DNA of 64,000 nucleotides from Pseudomonas putida (GTDB lineage Bacteria; Pseudomonadota; Gammaproteobacteria; Pseudomonadales; Pseudomonadaceae): NCBI RefSeq assembly GCF_004357765.1, contig NZ_SMTE01000002.1:1-64000 (forward strand), given 5' to 3'. The position numbers were made by a program, and so were the translations under genes. Below the pieces are notes generated by a model. The model was not told the origin of the DNA, made no database searches, and was given only the letters and a program-made list of their open reading frames with translations. Positions 1 to 9,751 of the stretch are shown in pieces. The stretch's first letter is position 1; each line of letters opens with the position of its first letter.

Positions 1-106
1 AAGGAGTTTTTCGTTCCGACTGCGTTGGAAGTGGTGCGCATTATAAGGGGATTCGAAACGGCGTCAACACCTATTTTCAAGAAAATCAGATATTTAGCCA
101 AAACCC
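1..106. other. Window edge, no gene seen
   Basis: I see no convincing coding region, RNA gene or repeat here. The stretch is AT-richer than the genes around it, and its right end contains the T-tract side of the mmsA terminator. Any gene to the left lies outside the window. Confidence 0.5.
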
Positions 107-143
107 CAAAAAGCAAAGCGGGGAGGCCTGTCGGCCTTCCCGC
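107..143 (-). terminator. Rho-independent terminator after mmsA
   Basis: Read on the minus strand, GCGGGAAGGCC (133-143) pairs with GGCCTCCCCGC (118-128) around a four-base loop, with one mismatch in the stem. A T-rich run (TTTGCTTTTT) follows immediately. It begins 15 bases after the mmsA stop codon and is the natural end of the bauA-mmsA transcript. Confidence 0.8.
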
Positions 144-158
144 CTCTTCCCTCCTTGC

Positions 159-1652
159 TTAAAGGCTAGGGAACGCGAACTGCGAAGCTTCATGGCTGGC
201 CCGTTGCGGCCAACGCTGGGTGATCGCCTTGCGGCGCGTATAGAAACGCACACCATCCGGGCCGTAAGCATGCAGGTCACCGAACAGCGAACGCTTCCAG
301 CCACCGAAGCTGTGGTAGGCCACCGGCACCGGCAGCGGCACGTTGACACCCACCATGCCCACTTCGATCTCATCACAGAACAGCCGCGCTGCCTCACCAT
401 CACGGGTGAAGATGCATGTACCGTTGCCATACTCGTGATCGTTGATCAGCTGCATGGCCTGCTCCAGGCTATTCACCCGCACCACGCACAGTACCGGCCC
501 GAAGATTTCTTCCTTATAGATGCGCATTTCCGGCGTCACGTTGTCGAACAGCGTGCCGCCTACGAAGTAACCATCTTCATTGCCGGGGACTCGGTACCCT
601 CGGCCATCCACCACCAGCTTGGCACCGGCGGCCAGACCGTCATCGATATAGCCCACGACCTTGTCACGGGCGGCGGCAGTCACCAATGGCCCCATGTCCA
701 GGCCACAGGAGGTGCCAGCGCCGATCTTCAGGGCCTTGATCTGCGGCTCCAACTTGGCGATCAACGCATCGGCAACCTGGTCACCCACGCACACCGCGAC
801 CGAAATCGCCATGCAACGCTCACCACACGAACCATAGGCGGCCCCCATCAGGGCACTGACTGCATTGTCCAGATCGGCATCGGGCATCAGCACCGCGTGG
901 TTCTTGGCACCGCCAAGGGCCTGCACACGCTTGCCGCGCTTGGTGCCTTCGGCGTAGATGTACTCGGCGATAGGGGTCGAGCCGACGAAGCTCAAGGCCT
1001 TGACCTCCGGCGCCTCGATCAGCGCATCCACCGCTTCCTTGTCACCGTGCACGACGTTGAGGATGCCCTTGGGCAGCCCGGCCTCCAGCAACAGCTGGGC
1101 GATGAACAGGGTCGAGCTCGGGTCACGCTCGGAAGGCTTGAGGATGAACGCGTTGCCACAGGCAATGGCCAGCGGGTACATCCACAGCGGAACCATGGCC
1201 GGGAAGTTGAACGGAGTGATACCCGCCACCACGCCCAGCGGCTGGAAGTCGGACCAGGCATCGATGTTCGGGCCGACGTTACGGCTGTACTCGCCCTTGA
1301 GGACTTCGGGCGCAGCGCAAGCGAATTCGACGTTCTCGATACCGCGCTTCAACTCGCCAGCAGCATCTTCCAGGGTCTTGCCATGCTCTTCGCTGATCAT
1401 CTGCGAAATACGCGCTTCGTTCTGCTCGAGCAATTGCTTGAAGCGGAACATCACCTGGGCACGCTTGGCCGGTGGGGTATTGCGCCACGCAGGGAACGCC
1501 GCCTTGGCCGAGTCGATGGCTTCCTGGACCGTGGCCCGGCTGGCCAGTTCGACCTTGCGCACAGCCTGGCCGGTGGAAGGGTTGAAGACATCGGCGGTGC
1601 GTTCGCCCTTGCTGACCAGTTCGCCGTGAATCAGGTGCTGAACAATGCTCAT
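159..1652 (-). CDS. mmsA: Methylmalonate/malonate-semialdehyde dehydrogenase (CoA-acylating)
   Basis: A 497-residue CoA-dependent aldehyde dehydrogenase. The family converts malonate semialdehyde to acetyl-CoA and methylmalonate semialdehyde to propionyl-CoA with NAD+, in valine, beta-alanine and inositol breakdown. The fold is clear: the substrate-binding stretch PFNFPAMVPLWMYP, the cofactor segment ILKPSERDPSS, and the cysteine motif CGERC with the likely nucleophile at C280. The ATG at 1652 is chosen because a GGAG lies just upstream and because it gives the usual family length; the frame stays open 19 codons further upstream. It lies 66 bases after bauA on the same strand, which fits beta-alanine to malonate semialdehyde to acetyl-CoA as consecutive steps. 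Confidence 0.95.
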   Translation of the reverse strand: MSIVQHLIHGELVSKGERTADVFNPSTGQAVRKVELASRATVQEAIDSAKAAFPAWRNTPPAKRAQVMFRFKQLLEQNEARISQMISEEHGKTLEDAAGELKRGIENVEFACAAPEVLKGEYSRNVGPNIDAWSDFQPLGVVAGITPFNFPAMVPLWMYPLAIACGNAFILKPSERDPSSTLFIAQLLLEAGLPKGILNVVHGDKEAVDALIEAPEVKALSFVGSTPIAEYIYAEGTKRGKRVQALGGAKNHAVLMPDADLDNAVSALMGAAYGSCGERCMAISVAVCVGDQVADALIAKLEPQIKALKIGAGTSCGLDMGPLVTAAARDKVVGYIDDGLAAGAKLVVDGRGYRVPGNEDGYFVGGTLFDNVTPEMRIYKEEIFGPVLCVVRVNSLEQAMQLINDHEYGNGTCIFTRDGEAARLFCDEIEVGMVGVNVPLPVPVAYHSFGGWKRSLFGDLHAYGPDGVRFYTRRKAITQRWPQRASHEASQFAFPSL

Positions 1653-1718
1653 GGGGACTCCATATATAAGAAGGGTAAGGCTGGCCCTTGATTCGAGCCA
1701 GCCAGACAAGGCCGGGGA

Positions 1719-3065
1719 TCAGGCGATCTGGTTCAACGCTTCGCCGACCGCATCGAACAGACGGTCCAGCTCCTGCGGCTGGGTGTTGAAAGTCGGACCG
1801 AACTGCAGGGTGTCGCCACCGAAGCGAACATAGAAGCCAGCCTGCCACAATTTCATCGCCGCTTCGTATGGACGCACGATAGCGTCACCATCACGGGCCG
1901 CGATCTGGATAGCACCCGCCAGGCCGTAGTTACGAATGTCGACCACGTTCTTGGTGCCCTTGACGCCGTGCAACAGTTTTTCGAAGTGCGGCGCCAGCTC
2001 GGCTGCCGACTGCACCAGACCCTCTTTCTGCAGTAGATCCAGCGCGGCGATACCTGCAGCGCATGCCACCGGGTGCGCCGAGTAGGTGTAGCCGTGCGGG
2101 AATTCCACAGCGTACTCCGGGGTCGGCTGGTTCATGAAGGTCTGGTAGATCTCGCTACTGGCGATTACCGCGCCCATGGGAATGGCACCGTTGGTGACCT
2201 GCTTGGCGATGCACATCAGGTCGGGGGTCACACCGAACGCCTCGGCGCCGGTCATGGCGCCCATACGGCCGAAACCGGTGATCACTTCGTCGAAGATCAG
2301 CAGGATATTGTGTTGGCTGCAGATCTCACGCAGGCGCTTGAGGTAGCCCTTGGGCGGCGGCAGAACACCGGCCGAGCCCGCCAGCGGTTCAACGATCACT
2401 GCGGCAATGTTGGAGGCGTCATGCAGCTCGATGAGCTTGAGCATTTCGTCGGCCAGGGCGATGCCGCCCTCTTCCGGCAGGCCCTTGGAGAAGGCGTTGA
2501 CCGGCAGCACGGTGTGCGGCAGGTGGTCGACGTCGAGCAACTGGCCGAACATCTTGCGGTTGCCATTGACGCCGCCCAGGCTGGTGCCGGCGATGTTCAC
2601 ACCGTGGTAGCCACGGGCCCGACCGATGATCTTGGTCTTGGTCGCCTGGCCTTTCAGGCGCCAGTAGGCACGGACCATCTTCAGCGCGGTGTCGGCGCAC
2701 TCCGAGCCGGAGTTGGTATAGAAGACGTGATTGAGGTCCCCTGGGGTCAGCGCAGTGATCTTTTCGGCCAACTGGAACGACAGCGGGTGACCGAACTGGA
2801 AGGCCGGAGAGTAGTCCAGAGTACCGACCTGGCGTGCCACCGCCTCGGTGATTTCCTTGCGAGTATGGCCAGCACCACAGGTCCACAGCCCGGACAGCGC
2901 ATCGAAGATCTTGCGCCCCTTGTCATCGACCAGGTGATTGCCTTCGGCGGCAACGATTAGACGCGGGTCGCGCTGGAAGTTGCGGTTGGCGGTGTAGGGC
3001 ATCCAGTGGGCATCCAGCTTCAGCTGGCTGGCGATCCCGATGGGGGCGGTGACGGGCTGGTTCAT
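1719..3065 (-). CDS. bauA: Beta-alanine (omega-amino acid):pyruvate aminotransferase
   Basis: A 448-residue class III, PLP-dependent aminotransferase that moves the amino group of beta-alanine or other omega-amines to pyruvate. The PLP lysine falls at K288 in the motif CIAKQVTNGA, preceded by FDEVITGFGRMG. The N-terminal block LDAHWMPYTANRNF is characteristic of the omega-amino acid:pyruvate aminotransferase of P. putida, in which K288 is also the Schiff-base lysine. The gene is upstream of mmsA on the same strand and divergent from a LysR gene 117 bases away, so it is probably the first gene of a two-gene catabolic operon. The older symbol is aptA. Confidence 0.94.
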   Translation of the reverse strand: MNQPVTAPIGIASQLKLDAHWMPYTANRNFQRDPRLIVAAEGNHLVDDKGRKIFDALSGLWTCGAGHTRKEITEAVARQVGTLDYSPAFQFGHPLSFQLAEKITALTPGDLNHVFYTNSGSECADTALKMVRAYWRLKGQATKTKIIGRARGYHGVNIAGTSLGGVNGNRKMFGQLLDVDHLPHTVLPVNAFSKGLPEEGGIALADEMLKLIELHDASNIAAVIVEPLAGSAGVLPPPKGYLKRLREICSQHNILLIFDEVITGFGRMGAMTGAEAFGVTPDLMCIAKQVTNGAIPMGAVIASSEIYQTFMNQPTPEYAVEFPHGYTYSAHPVACAAGIAALDLLQKEGLVQSAAELAPHFEKLLHGVKGTKNVVDIRNYGLAGAIQIAARDGDAIVRPYEAAMKLWQAGFYVRFGGDTLQFGPTFNTQPQELDRLFDAVGEALNQIA

Positions 3066-3182
3066 CGGCGGTTCCTCGAAACACGATTAAGCAACGATGG
3101 ATGTTGTTGCAGCTAAATTGGCACGGGGATAAAGTCTGAAAAACCCTGCATTTCTAACCTTCAGATCGATCCAGGCTAAACA

Positions 3183-4100
3183 ATGAGTCGACGCCCCGAC
3201 CCCCTCGCGCAAGTCAGCGATTTCGACATCCGGTTGTTGAAGATCTACCGCAGCGTCGTCGAGTGCGGAGGCTTCTCTGCCGCCGAGAACGTACTGGGCA
3301 TCGGCCGCTCGGCCATTAGCCAGCAGATGAACGACCTCGAGCAACGTCTGGGCTTGCGCTTGTGCCAACGTGGTCGCGCCGGCTTCTCGCTGACCGAGGA
3401 GGGCCGCGAGGTATACCACTCGGCACTGCAGTTGCTGAGCGCGCTGGAAACCTTCCGCACCGAGGTCAACGGCCTGCACCAGCACCTGCGCGGCGAGCTC
3501 AACATCGGCCTGACCGACAACCTGGTGACGCTGCCGCACATGCGCATTACCCATGCCCTGGCCGAACTCAAGGATCGTGGCCCGGAGGTCCGCATCCAGA
3601 TCCGCATGATCGCCCCCAGTCAGGTCGAGCAGGGCGTGCTCGATGGCAGCCTGCACGTGGGCGTGGTACCGCAAACCAGCCCGCTCTCGGGCCTTGAATA
3701 CCAGCCGCTGTACAGCGAGCGCTCGCTGCTCTACTGCGCCGTTGGGCATCCGCTGTTCTACGCCGATGACCAGCAGCTGGACGATGCCCGGCTCAATGCG
3801 CAGGAAGCGATCGCCCCGACCTTCCGCCTACCCGCGGACATCCAGGCGCACTACCAGTCGCTCAACTGCACGGCCAGTGCCTCGGACCGCGAAGGCATGG
3901 CGTTTCTGATTCTCACCGGCCGCTACATCGGCTACCTGCCGGACCACTACGCCACCTTTTGGGTCCAACAGGGTCGGCTGCGCGCACTCAAGCCCGGCCA
4001 GCGCTTCTATGACCTGGGCCTGAGCTGGGTCACGCGCAAAGGCCGACGACCGAATCTGGTGCTGGAGAGCTTCCTCGATAGTCTGGCCGCGACACGCTGA
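3183..4100 (+). CDS. LysR-family transcriptional regulator
   Basis: A 305-residue LysR-type regulator. Residues about 13-70 form the winged helix-turn-helix, with the typical GGFSAAENVLGIGRSAISQQ recognition region and LEQRLG wing. Residues about 95-295 form the periplasmic-binding-protein-like inducer domain. It is transcribed away from bauA-mmsA across a 117-base gap, the classical arrangement for a LysR activator of the divergent operon. A role in beta-alanine or amine catabolism is inferred from position only; the inducer is not readable from sequence. Confidence 0.9.
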   Translation: MSRRPDPLAQVSDFDIRLLKIYRSVVECGGFSAAENVLGIGRSAISQQMNDLEQRLGLRLCQRGRAGFSLTEEGREVYHSALQLLSALETFRTEVNGLHQHLRGELNIGLTDNLVTLPHMRITHALAELKDRGPEVRIQIRMIAPSQVEQGVLDGSLHVGVVPQTSPLSGLEYQPLYSERSLLYCAVGHPLFYADDQQLDDARLNAQEAIAPTFRLPADIQAHYQSLNCTASASDREGMAFLILTGRYIGYLPDHYATFWVQQGRLRALKPGQRFYDLGLSWVTRKGRRPNLVLESFLDSLAATR

Positions 4101-4189
4101 TAGCTGTACGTGACGCTAGTGCTTGTCTCCTGAGCACAGGCAGGTAATCTTGTCCGACATCCGTTATTACCGCCGCTACGGAATCGTCC

Positions 4190-4852
4190 ATGACCCTTGA
4201 AGTCCCAGCGCACCGCCTCTCCGCCTCGGGCAAGCCCGCCGGCCGCATCCGCCAGAAGAACGAACAGGCCATCATCCAGGCCGCCGAAGACGAGTTCGCC
4301 CGCCACGGTTTCAAGGGCACCAGCATGAACACCATCGCGGTGAAGGCGGGACTGCCCAAAGCCAACCTGCATTATTACTTCACCAACAAGCTGGGCCTTT
4401 ACATCGCCGTACTCAGCAACATCATCGAGTTGTGGGACAGCACGTTCAATACTCTGAGCGTCGATGACGACCCTGGCGAGGCCCTGAGCGCCTATATCCG
4501 CACCAAGATGGAATTCTCCAGGCGTAACCCACAGGCCTCGCGGATCTTCGCCATGGAAGTGATCAGTGGTGGCAGTTGTCTGACCGAGTACTTCAGCGCC
4601 GACTACCGCGAGTGGTTCCGTGGCCGGGCCGCAGTGTTCGAGGCCTGGATCGCGGCCGGCAAGATGGACCCGGTCGATCCGGTGCACCTGATCTTCCTGC
4701 TCTGGGGCAGTACCCAGCACTACGCCGACTTCGCCACCCAGATCTGCCAGGTCACCGGCCGCAGCCGCCTGACCAAGCAGGACATGGAAGATGCGAGCAA
4801 CAATCTCATCCACATCATTCTCAAGGGCTGCGGCATCCAGCCGAGCGTCTGA
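4190..4852 (+). CDS. TetR/AcrR-family regulator, RutR-like
   Basis: A 220-residue TetR repressor. The helix-turn-helix lies at about residues 22-75 (AAEDEFARHGFKGTSMNTIA, then KANLHYYFTNKLGLY), followed by a C-terminal domain of the RutR/YcdC type. RutR responds to uracil and thymine and controls pyrimidine catabolism in Escherichia coli. Its presence beside bauA/mmsA, which act on the beta-alanine and 2-methyl-beta-alanine made by reductive pyrimidine breakdown, makes a pyrimidine link plausible but unproven. The yigZ-like gene begins nine bases after its stop, so the two may be co-transcribed. The ribosome-binding site is weak. Confidence 0.85.
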   Translation: MTLEVPAHRLSASGKPAGRIRQKNEQAIIQAAEDEFARHGFKGTSMNTIAVKAGLPKANLHYYFTNKLGLYIAVLSNIIELWDSTFNTLSVDDDPGEALSAYIRTKMEFSRRNPQASRIFAMEVISGGSCLTEYFSADYREWFRGRAAVFEAWIAAGKMDPVDPVHLIFLLWGSTQHYADFATQICQVTGRSRLTKQDMEDASNNLIHIILKGCGIQPSV

Positions 4853-4861
4853 CCGCCTCCT

Positions 4862-5446
4862 ATGCCTTCTACCCTGTTAGACCTCTGCGAGTTTCGCGAG
4901 GAAATTCGCAAGAGCCGCTTCATCACCCTTGCCGGGCCGATCAGCAACGCCGCCGACGCCATGAGTTTCATCGAGCGCCACAGCGATCTGGCCGCCACCC
5001 ACAACTGTTGGGCCTGGAAACTCGGCGCACAGTACCGTAGCAGTGACGACGGTGAGCCGGGCGGAACAGCCGGGCGACCGATCCTGGCGGCCATCGAGGC
5101 GCAGGACTGCGACCAGGTAGTGGTGTTGGTGATCCGTTGGTACGGCGGTATTCAGCTTGGCACCGGTGGACTGGCACGGGCCTATGGCGGAGGTGCCAAC
5201 AAATGCCTGCAACAGGCCCCCAAACGCCTGTTGGTGCAGCGCAGTGAATTCACCTGCAGCTGCAGTTTCAGCGAGTTGGCGTTACTCAAGCTGCGCCTGG
5301 CGGAAGTTGACGGGCTGGTGCTGGACGAGCAGTTCACCGCCAATGGTGTCGACCTGATCATCGCCTTTGGCGAGACGCACCTGACCCTGCTGCAACAGCA
5401 GCTGGCCGACCTGAGCCGCGGGCGGATTATCTTGCAGAGCCGCTGA
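4862..5446 (+). CDS. YigZ/IMPACT-family protein
   Basis: A 194-residue member of the IMPACT/UPF0029 family. The N-terminal IMPACT domain (about 1-120) has the conserved segments KSRFI, SDDGEPGGTAGRPIL and VVLVIRWYGGIQLGTGGL. The C-terminal part (about 135-190) matches the DUF1949 ferredoxin-like domain of bacterial YigZ. Eukaryotic IMPACT is a regulator of the eIF2-alpha kinase GCN2; the bacterial role is not settled. It directly follows the TetR gene with a nine-base gap and no strong ribosome-binding site, suggesting translational coupling. Confidence 0.88.
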   Translation: MPSTLLDLCEFREEIRKSRFITLAGPISNAADAMSFIERHSDLAATHNCWAWKLGAQYRSSDDGEPGGTAGRPILAAIEAQDCDQVVVLVIRWYGGIQLGTGGLARAYGGGANKCLQQAPKRLLVQRSEFTCSCSFSELALLKLRLAEVDGLVLDEQFTANGVDLIIAFGETHLTLLQQQLADLSRGRIILQSR

Positions 5447-5810
5447 GCGTTTGCTCACAACTACTGTGGGCCTGCCTGTGGATAAGCTTGGGGCATTCTT
5501 ACACAAGCCTGTAATATCAAGGCTCCCACGGCTTTGATCATTTTTTGATCATAGCTGTCGAGTACGCCAAGCCCCTGATCGGTCAAGCTTTGTTATCCAC
5601 ATGCCTGGCGACCAGCGGTTCGTCGCACACCACGCTTTCACACATTTACTGTGGAACAGCCTGTGGATAACCCGTTAGCCAACAAGCCAGGCGCCCGCCA
5701 GGCCAGGCTCAAAGCTGCTTGGTTATTTTTTGACCACCCGCGAAACAAGCGCCTTCGCCTCGGGTGCATTATCCTGAACACCCTTACTCACCGATCAAGG
5801 AGCGTTTGCC
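5447..5810. other. Gene-free stretch with three consensus DnaA boxes
   Basis: No gene is seen in these 364 bases. There are three exact copies of the DnaA-box nonamer TTATCCACA: 5477-5485 (minus), 5593-5601 (plus) and 5662-5670 (minus). There are also two copies of TTGATCA (5534-5540 and 5545-5551) spaced 11 bases apart and joined by a T-tract. The right end carries the promoter region and AGGAG ribosome-binding site (5796-5800) of the next gene. One exact DnaA nonamer is expected about every 130 kb on both strands of random sequence. Confidence 0.75.
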
Positions 5811-6497
5811 ATGGCAACTTCACGAACCGCCCTCATCATCGGCGCCTCCCGCGGGCTCGGTCTTGGCCTGGTAGAGCGCCTGCACGAAGACGGCTGGAAC
5901 ATCATCGCCACCGTGCGCGACCCGGCCAAACCCGGAGCACTGGGCGAAGTCCCGGGCGTTCGCATCGAACAACTGGAAATGAACGACACCCACCAACTCG
6001 ACAGCCTCCAGCGGCGCCTGCAAGGCGAAGTGTTCGACCTGGTGTTCGTCAACGCCGGCGTCATGGGCCCGTTGCCCCAGGATCTGGAGCGAGTCGAGCG
6101 TTCGGACATCGGCGACCTGTTCATGACCAATGCCGTGGCGCCGATCCGGGTGGCCCGGCGTCTGGCTGGCCAGATACGAGAAGGCAGCGGCGTGCTCGCG
6201 TTCATGAGCTCGATACTGGGTTGCGTGGCCATTCCCGATGGCAGTGACCTCTGCCTGTACAAGGCGAGCAAGGCAGCTCTGAACTCGATGATCAACAGCT
6301 TCGTCACCGAATTGCAGCGCCCGGATCTGTGCGTGCTGGCCATGCACCCCGGCTGGGTCAAGACCGACATGGGTGGAGAAAATGCCGAGATCGACGTTCC
6401 CACCAGTACTCGCGGCATGCTCGAACAGATCAAGGCCCAGGCTGGCCGGGGTGGTCTGCGCTTCATCAACTACAAGGGCGAAGCCCTGACCTGGTGA
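5811..6497 (+). CDS. SDR-family NAD(P)-dependent oxidoreductase
   Basis: A 228-residue classical short-chain dehydrogenase/reductase. The cofactor motif GASRGLG is at residues 11-17, NAG follows in the middle of the domain, and the catalytic YKASK places Y150 and K154. The substrate is not predictable from sequence; family members of this compact type act on small carbonyl compounds. An AGGAG sits ten bases before the ATG. It lies alone between the DnaA-box stretch and the 8-oxoguanine deaminase gene on the same strand. Confidence 0.88.
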   Translation: MATSRTALIIGASRGLGLGLVERLHEDGWNIIATVRDPAKPGALGEVPGVRIEQLEMNDTHQLDSLQRRLQGEVFDLVFVNAGVMGPLPQDLERVERSDIGDLFMTNAVAPIRVARRLAGQIREGSGVLAFMSSILGCVAIPDGSDLCLYKASKAALNSMINSFVTELQRPDLCVLAMHPGWVKTDMGGENAEIDVPTSTRGMLEQIKAQAGRGGLRFINYKGEALTW

Positions 6498-6619
6498 ATT
6501 GAAAGGCGCGCGGCGAGGCAGTAGACTCAGTGCCTCGCCCCTCGCGGCGGACCTGGATCAGCAGACAGGGCAACACTGAGCTGGCTAACCCTGAACCCAC
6601 TTTCAGAGGAGCCGGCACC

Positions 6620-7975
6620 ATGCCTGCGACCCGTACCTGGTTGAAATCTCCCCTTGCCATCTTCACGGCCAACGGCAGCGATGCCCGTGGCGGCCTGGTC
6701 ATCGAGAATGGCCGCATCAGCGAGCTCCTGGCCAGCGGCCAGAGCCCCAGTGCCCCCTGTCAGCAAGTCTTCGATGCCCGCGAGCATGTGATCCTGCCTG
6801 GCCTGATCAATACCCACCACCACTTCTACCAGACCCTCACCCGTGCCTGGGCCCCTGTCGTCAATCAACCGCTGTTCCCCTGGCTCAAGACCCTGTACCC
6901 AGTCTGGGCGCGCCTGACGCCCGGCAAGCTGGCACTGGCCAGTGAAGTCGCCCTGGCCGAACTGCTGCTATCGGGATGCACGACTGCAGCCGATCACCAT
7001 TACCTGTTTCCCCAAGGTCTGGACAATGCCATCGACGTGCAAGTCGAGGCAGTGCGCAAGCTGGGCATGCGCGCCATGCTCACCCGCGGCTCGATGAGCC
7101 TGGGCGAAGCCGACGGCGGCTTGCCGCCGCAACAGACGGTACAGCAAGGCGAGGTGATCCTGGCCGACAGTCAGCGACTTATCCACAGCTATCACGAACG
7201 TGGTGACGGCGCGCAGATCCAGATCGCCCTGGCGCCCTGCTCGCCATTCTCGGTCACTCCAGAGATCATGCGTGCAAGCGCGAGCCTGGCCGAAGAACTG
7301 GACGTACGCCTGCATACCCACCTGGCCGAAACCCTCGACGAGGAGTCGTTCTGCCTGCAGCGCTTCGGCCTGCGTACCGTCGACTACCTCGACAGCGTCG
7401 GTTGGCTCGGCCCGCGTACCTGGCTCGCCCATGGCATTCATTTCAATCCCGATGAAATTGCCCGCCTGGGCGCAGCAGGTACGGGCATCTGCCATTGCCC
7501 GAGCTCGAACATGCGCCTGGCTTCGGGCATTTGCCCAAGTGCCGAGCTGGAGGCGGCAGGGGCCCCCGTGGGCTTGGGCGTCGATGGGTCGGCATCCAAT
7601 GACGCTTCGAACATGATCCTCGAAGCGCGCCAGGCTCTCTATCTGCAACGTCTGCGCTACGGTGCCGAACAGATCACCCCGGAGCGTGCACTGGGCTGGG
7701 CGAGCCGAGGTTCGGCGCGCCTGCTCGGGCGCGAGGACATCGGTGAACTGGCGCCAGGCAAGCAGGCTGACCTGGCCCTGTTCAAACTCGACGAACTGCG
7801 CTTCTCTGGCAGCCACGACCCACTCTCGGCGCTACTGTTGTGTGGCGCCGACCGCGCCGACCGAGTCATGGTCGGTGGGCAGTGGCGGGTCATCGACGGC
7901 CAGATCGAAGGGCTGGATGTGCGCGGACTGATCGCCGACCACCGCCAGGCTGCTGCTGAGCTGATCGCTGGTTGA
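6620..7975 (+). CDS. 8-oxoguanine deaminase (amidohydrolase)
   Basis: A 451-residue amidohydrolase that fits bacterial 8-oxoguanine deaminases, which hydrolyse 8-oxoguanine to urate and ammonia. The metal-binding histidines NTHHHF are at residues 66-68, and the characteristic HTHLAET, CHCPSSNMRLASG and GVDGSASNDASNM segments are all present. The ATG at 6620 is chosen over an upstream start because AGAGGAG (6605-6611) sits at the right distance. The family is well characterised from the P. aeruginosa enzyme PA0142. The next gene is a purine deaminase, so the pair suggests salvage or detoxification of damaged and normal purine bases. Confidence 0.9.
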   Translation: MPATRTWLKSPLAIFTANGSDARGGLVIENGRISELLASGQSPSAPCQQVFDAREHVILPGLINTHHHFYQTLTRAWAPVVNQPLFPWLKTLYPVWARLTPGKLALASEVALAELLLSGCTTAADHHYLFPQGLDNAIDVQVEAVRKLGMRAMLTRGSMSLGEADGGLPPQQTVQQGEVILADSQRLIHSYHERGDGAQIQIALAPCSPFSVTPEIMRASASLAEELDVRLHTHLAETLDEESFCLQRFGLRTVDYLDSVGWLGPRTWLAHGIHFNPDEIARLGAAGTGICHCPSSNMRLASGICPSAELEAAGAPVGLGVDGSASNDASNMILEARQALYLQRLRYGAEQITPERALGWASRGSARLLGREDIGELAPGKQADLALFKLDELRFSGSHDPLSALLLCGADRADRVMVGGQWRVIDGQIEGLDVRGLIADHRQAAAELIAG

Positions 7976-7980
7976 ACCTC

Positions 7981-8018
7981 CAGGGGCCTTACCGGGCGCA
8001 TTGTCCGGCAAGGCCCTG
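7981..8018. terminator. Hairpin between the two purine deaminase genes
   Basis: CAGGGGCCTTACCGG pairs with CCGGCAAGGCCCTG around a short loop. It starts a few bases after the 8-oxoguanine deaminase stop. No T-run follows, so it could be a weak or Rho-assisted terminator or an mRNA-stabilising hairpin. Confidence 0.45.
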
Positions 8019-8042
8019 TAGAATGAGCCCAAACGTACCTGA

Positions 8043-9008
<966 letters not shown>

Positions 9009-9046
9009 GCCTGCCGGCAACGTTGGCATGGACGCCGACGTTGTGC

Positions 9047-9751
9047 TCACCCCGCCTGCAACGTCTGCACCCGGGCGATGCGATTGATCTGCTGCACCCC
9101 AAGCGCACAGATATGCAATGCCCGGGTCCCCTCGGGCTCGCGGATCCAACCCGACTGCAAGAACAACCGGAGCAGCGCCTGCCCCAGACTGCCCCCCAAG
9201 TGCGGGCCCTGGTCGCTCCACTCGCTACAGTGGCAGATCACGCAGCCACCCCGCTGGCGCGCTGCCAGGGCCTCGATGTAGACACCGATGCTCGCCAGTT
9301 GGACTCGTCCTTCGTCACTGACCCTAAGTTGTCGCTCATTGCCTTCGAGCCAACCTGCCGCCACCAGCCGCTGGTACAACTCGGCAGCCAGTTCTCCACC
9401 CAGATGTTCACCACAGCGCCGTGCGCGGCGCAGTGACATCGGTAACTGCACCGTGCCGTTCTGGCGTTCGCCACCGCCCAATTGCACGCTGGCCAGTGCT
9501 TCCACCGCCGCCCCCACCTGTGGCGTAGCCAACCTGAAGTAACGTTTGCGCCCCCGCGCTTCCAGCCTGAGCAGTCCGGCCGACGACAACAGCGACAAGT
9601 GCGCGCAGGCCGACGATGCGCTCAGACCGGCCATGACGGCGATCTCGTCGGTCGGCCGTGGCGTACCATCGATCAACGCCCACAACATCGCACTGCGTTT
9701 GGGATCGGCCATCAGGCCGGCAATCTGACTGATACTGCTCACTGCATTCAT
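9047..9751 (-). CDS. ArsR-type winged-helix regulator
   Basis: A 234-residue protein with an ArsR-like winged helix at about residues 10-75 (LMADPKRSAMLWALIDG, then LSASSACAHLSLLSSAGLL). A C-terminal half contains the motif CVICHCSEWSDQGPHLGG at about 172-190. Related ArsR proteins carry a C-x-DW-x-R-x-HLAG block at this place, so the C-terminal domain is a family feature and not a foreign fusion. The motif here has two closely spaced cysteines and a histidine, which could bind a metal or sense thiols, but this is inference. It converges with the adenine deaminase gene. Confidence 0.8.
   Translation of the reverse strand: MNAVSSISQIAGLMADPKRSAMLWALIDGTPRPTDEIAVMAGLSASSACAHLSLLSSAGLLRLEARGRKRYFRLATPQVGAAVEALASVQLGGGERQNGTVQLPMSLRRARRCGEHLGGELAAELYQRLVAAGWLEGNERQLRVSDEGRVQLASIGVYIEALAARQRGGCVICHCSEWSDQGPHLGGSLGQALLRLFLQSGWIREPEGTRALHICALGVQQINRIARVQTLQAG

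Noticed and set aside
192-1691. Long open frame (499 codons) on the plus strand opposite mmsA
   Set aside because: It is a mirror of mmsA in GC-rich DNA: its product is His/Arg/Gln-rich without a recognisable fold, and mmsA has full family motifs.
8001-8024. Possible sigma-70 promoter (TTGTCC and TAGAAT) before the adenine deaminase gene
   Set aside because: The boxes are only 12 bases apart, too close for a working promoter, and lie partly within a hairpin.
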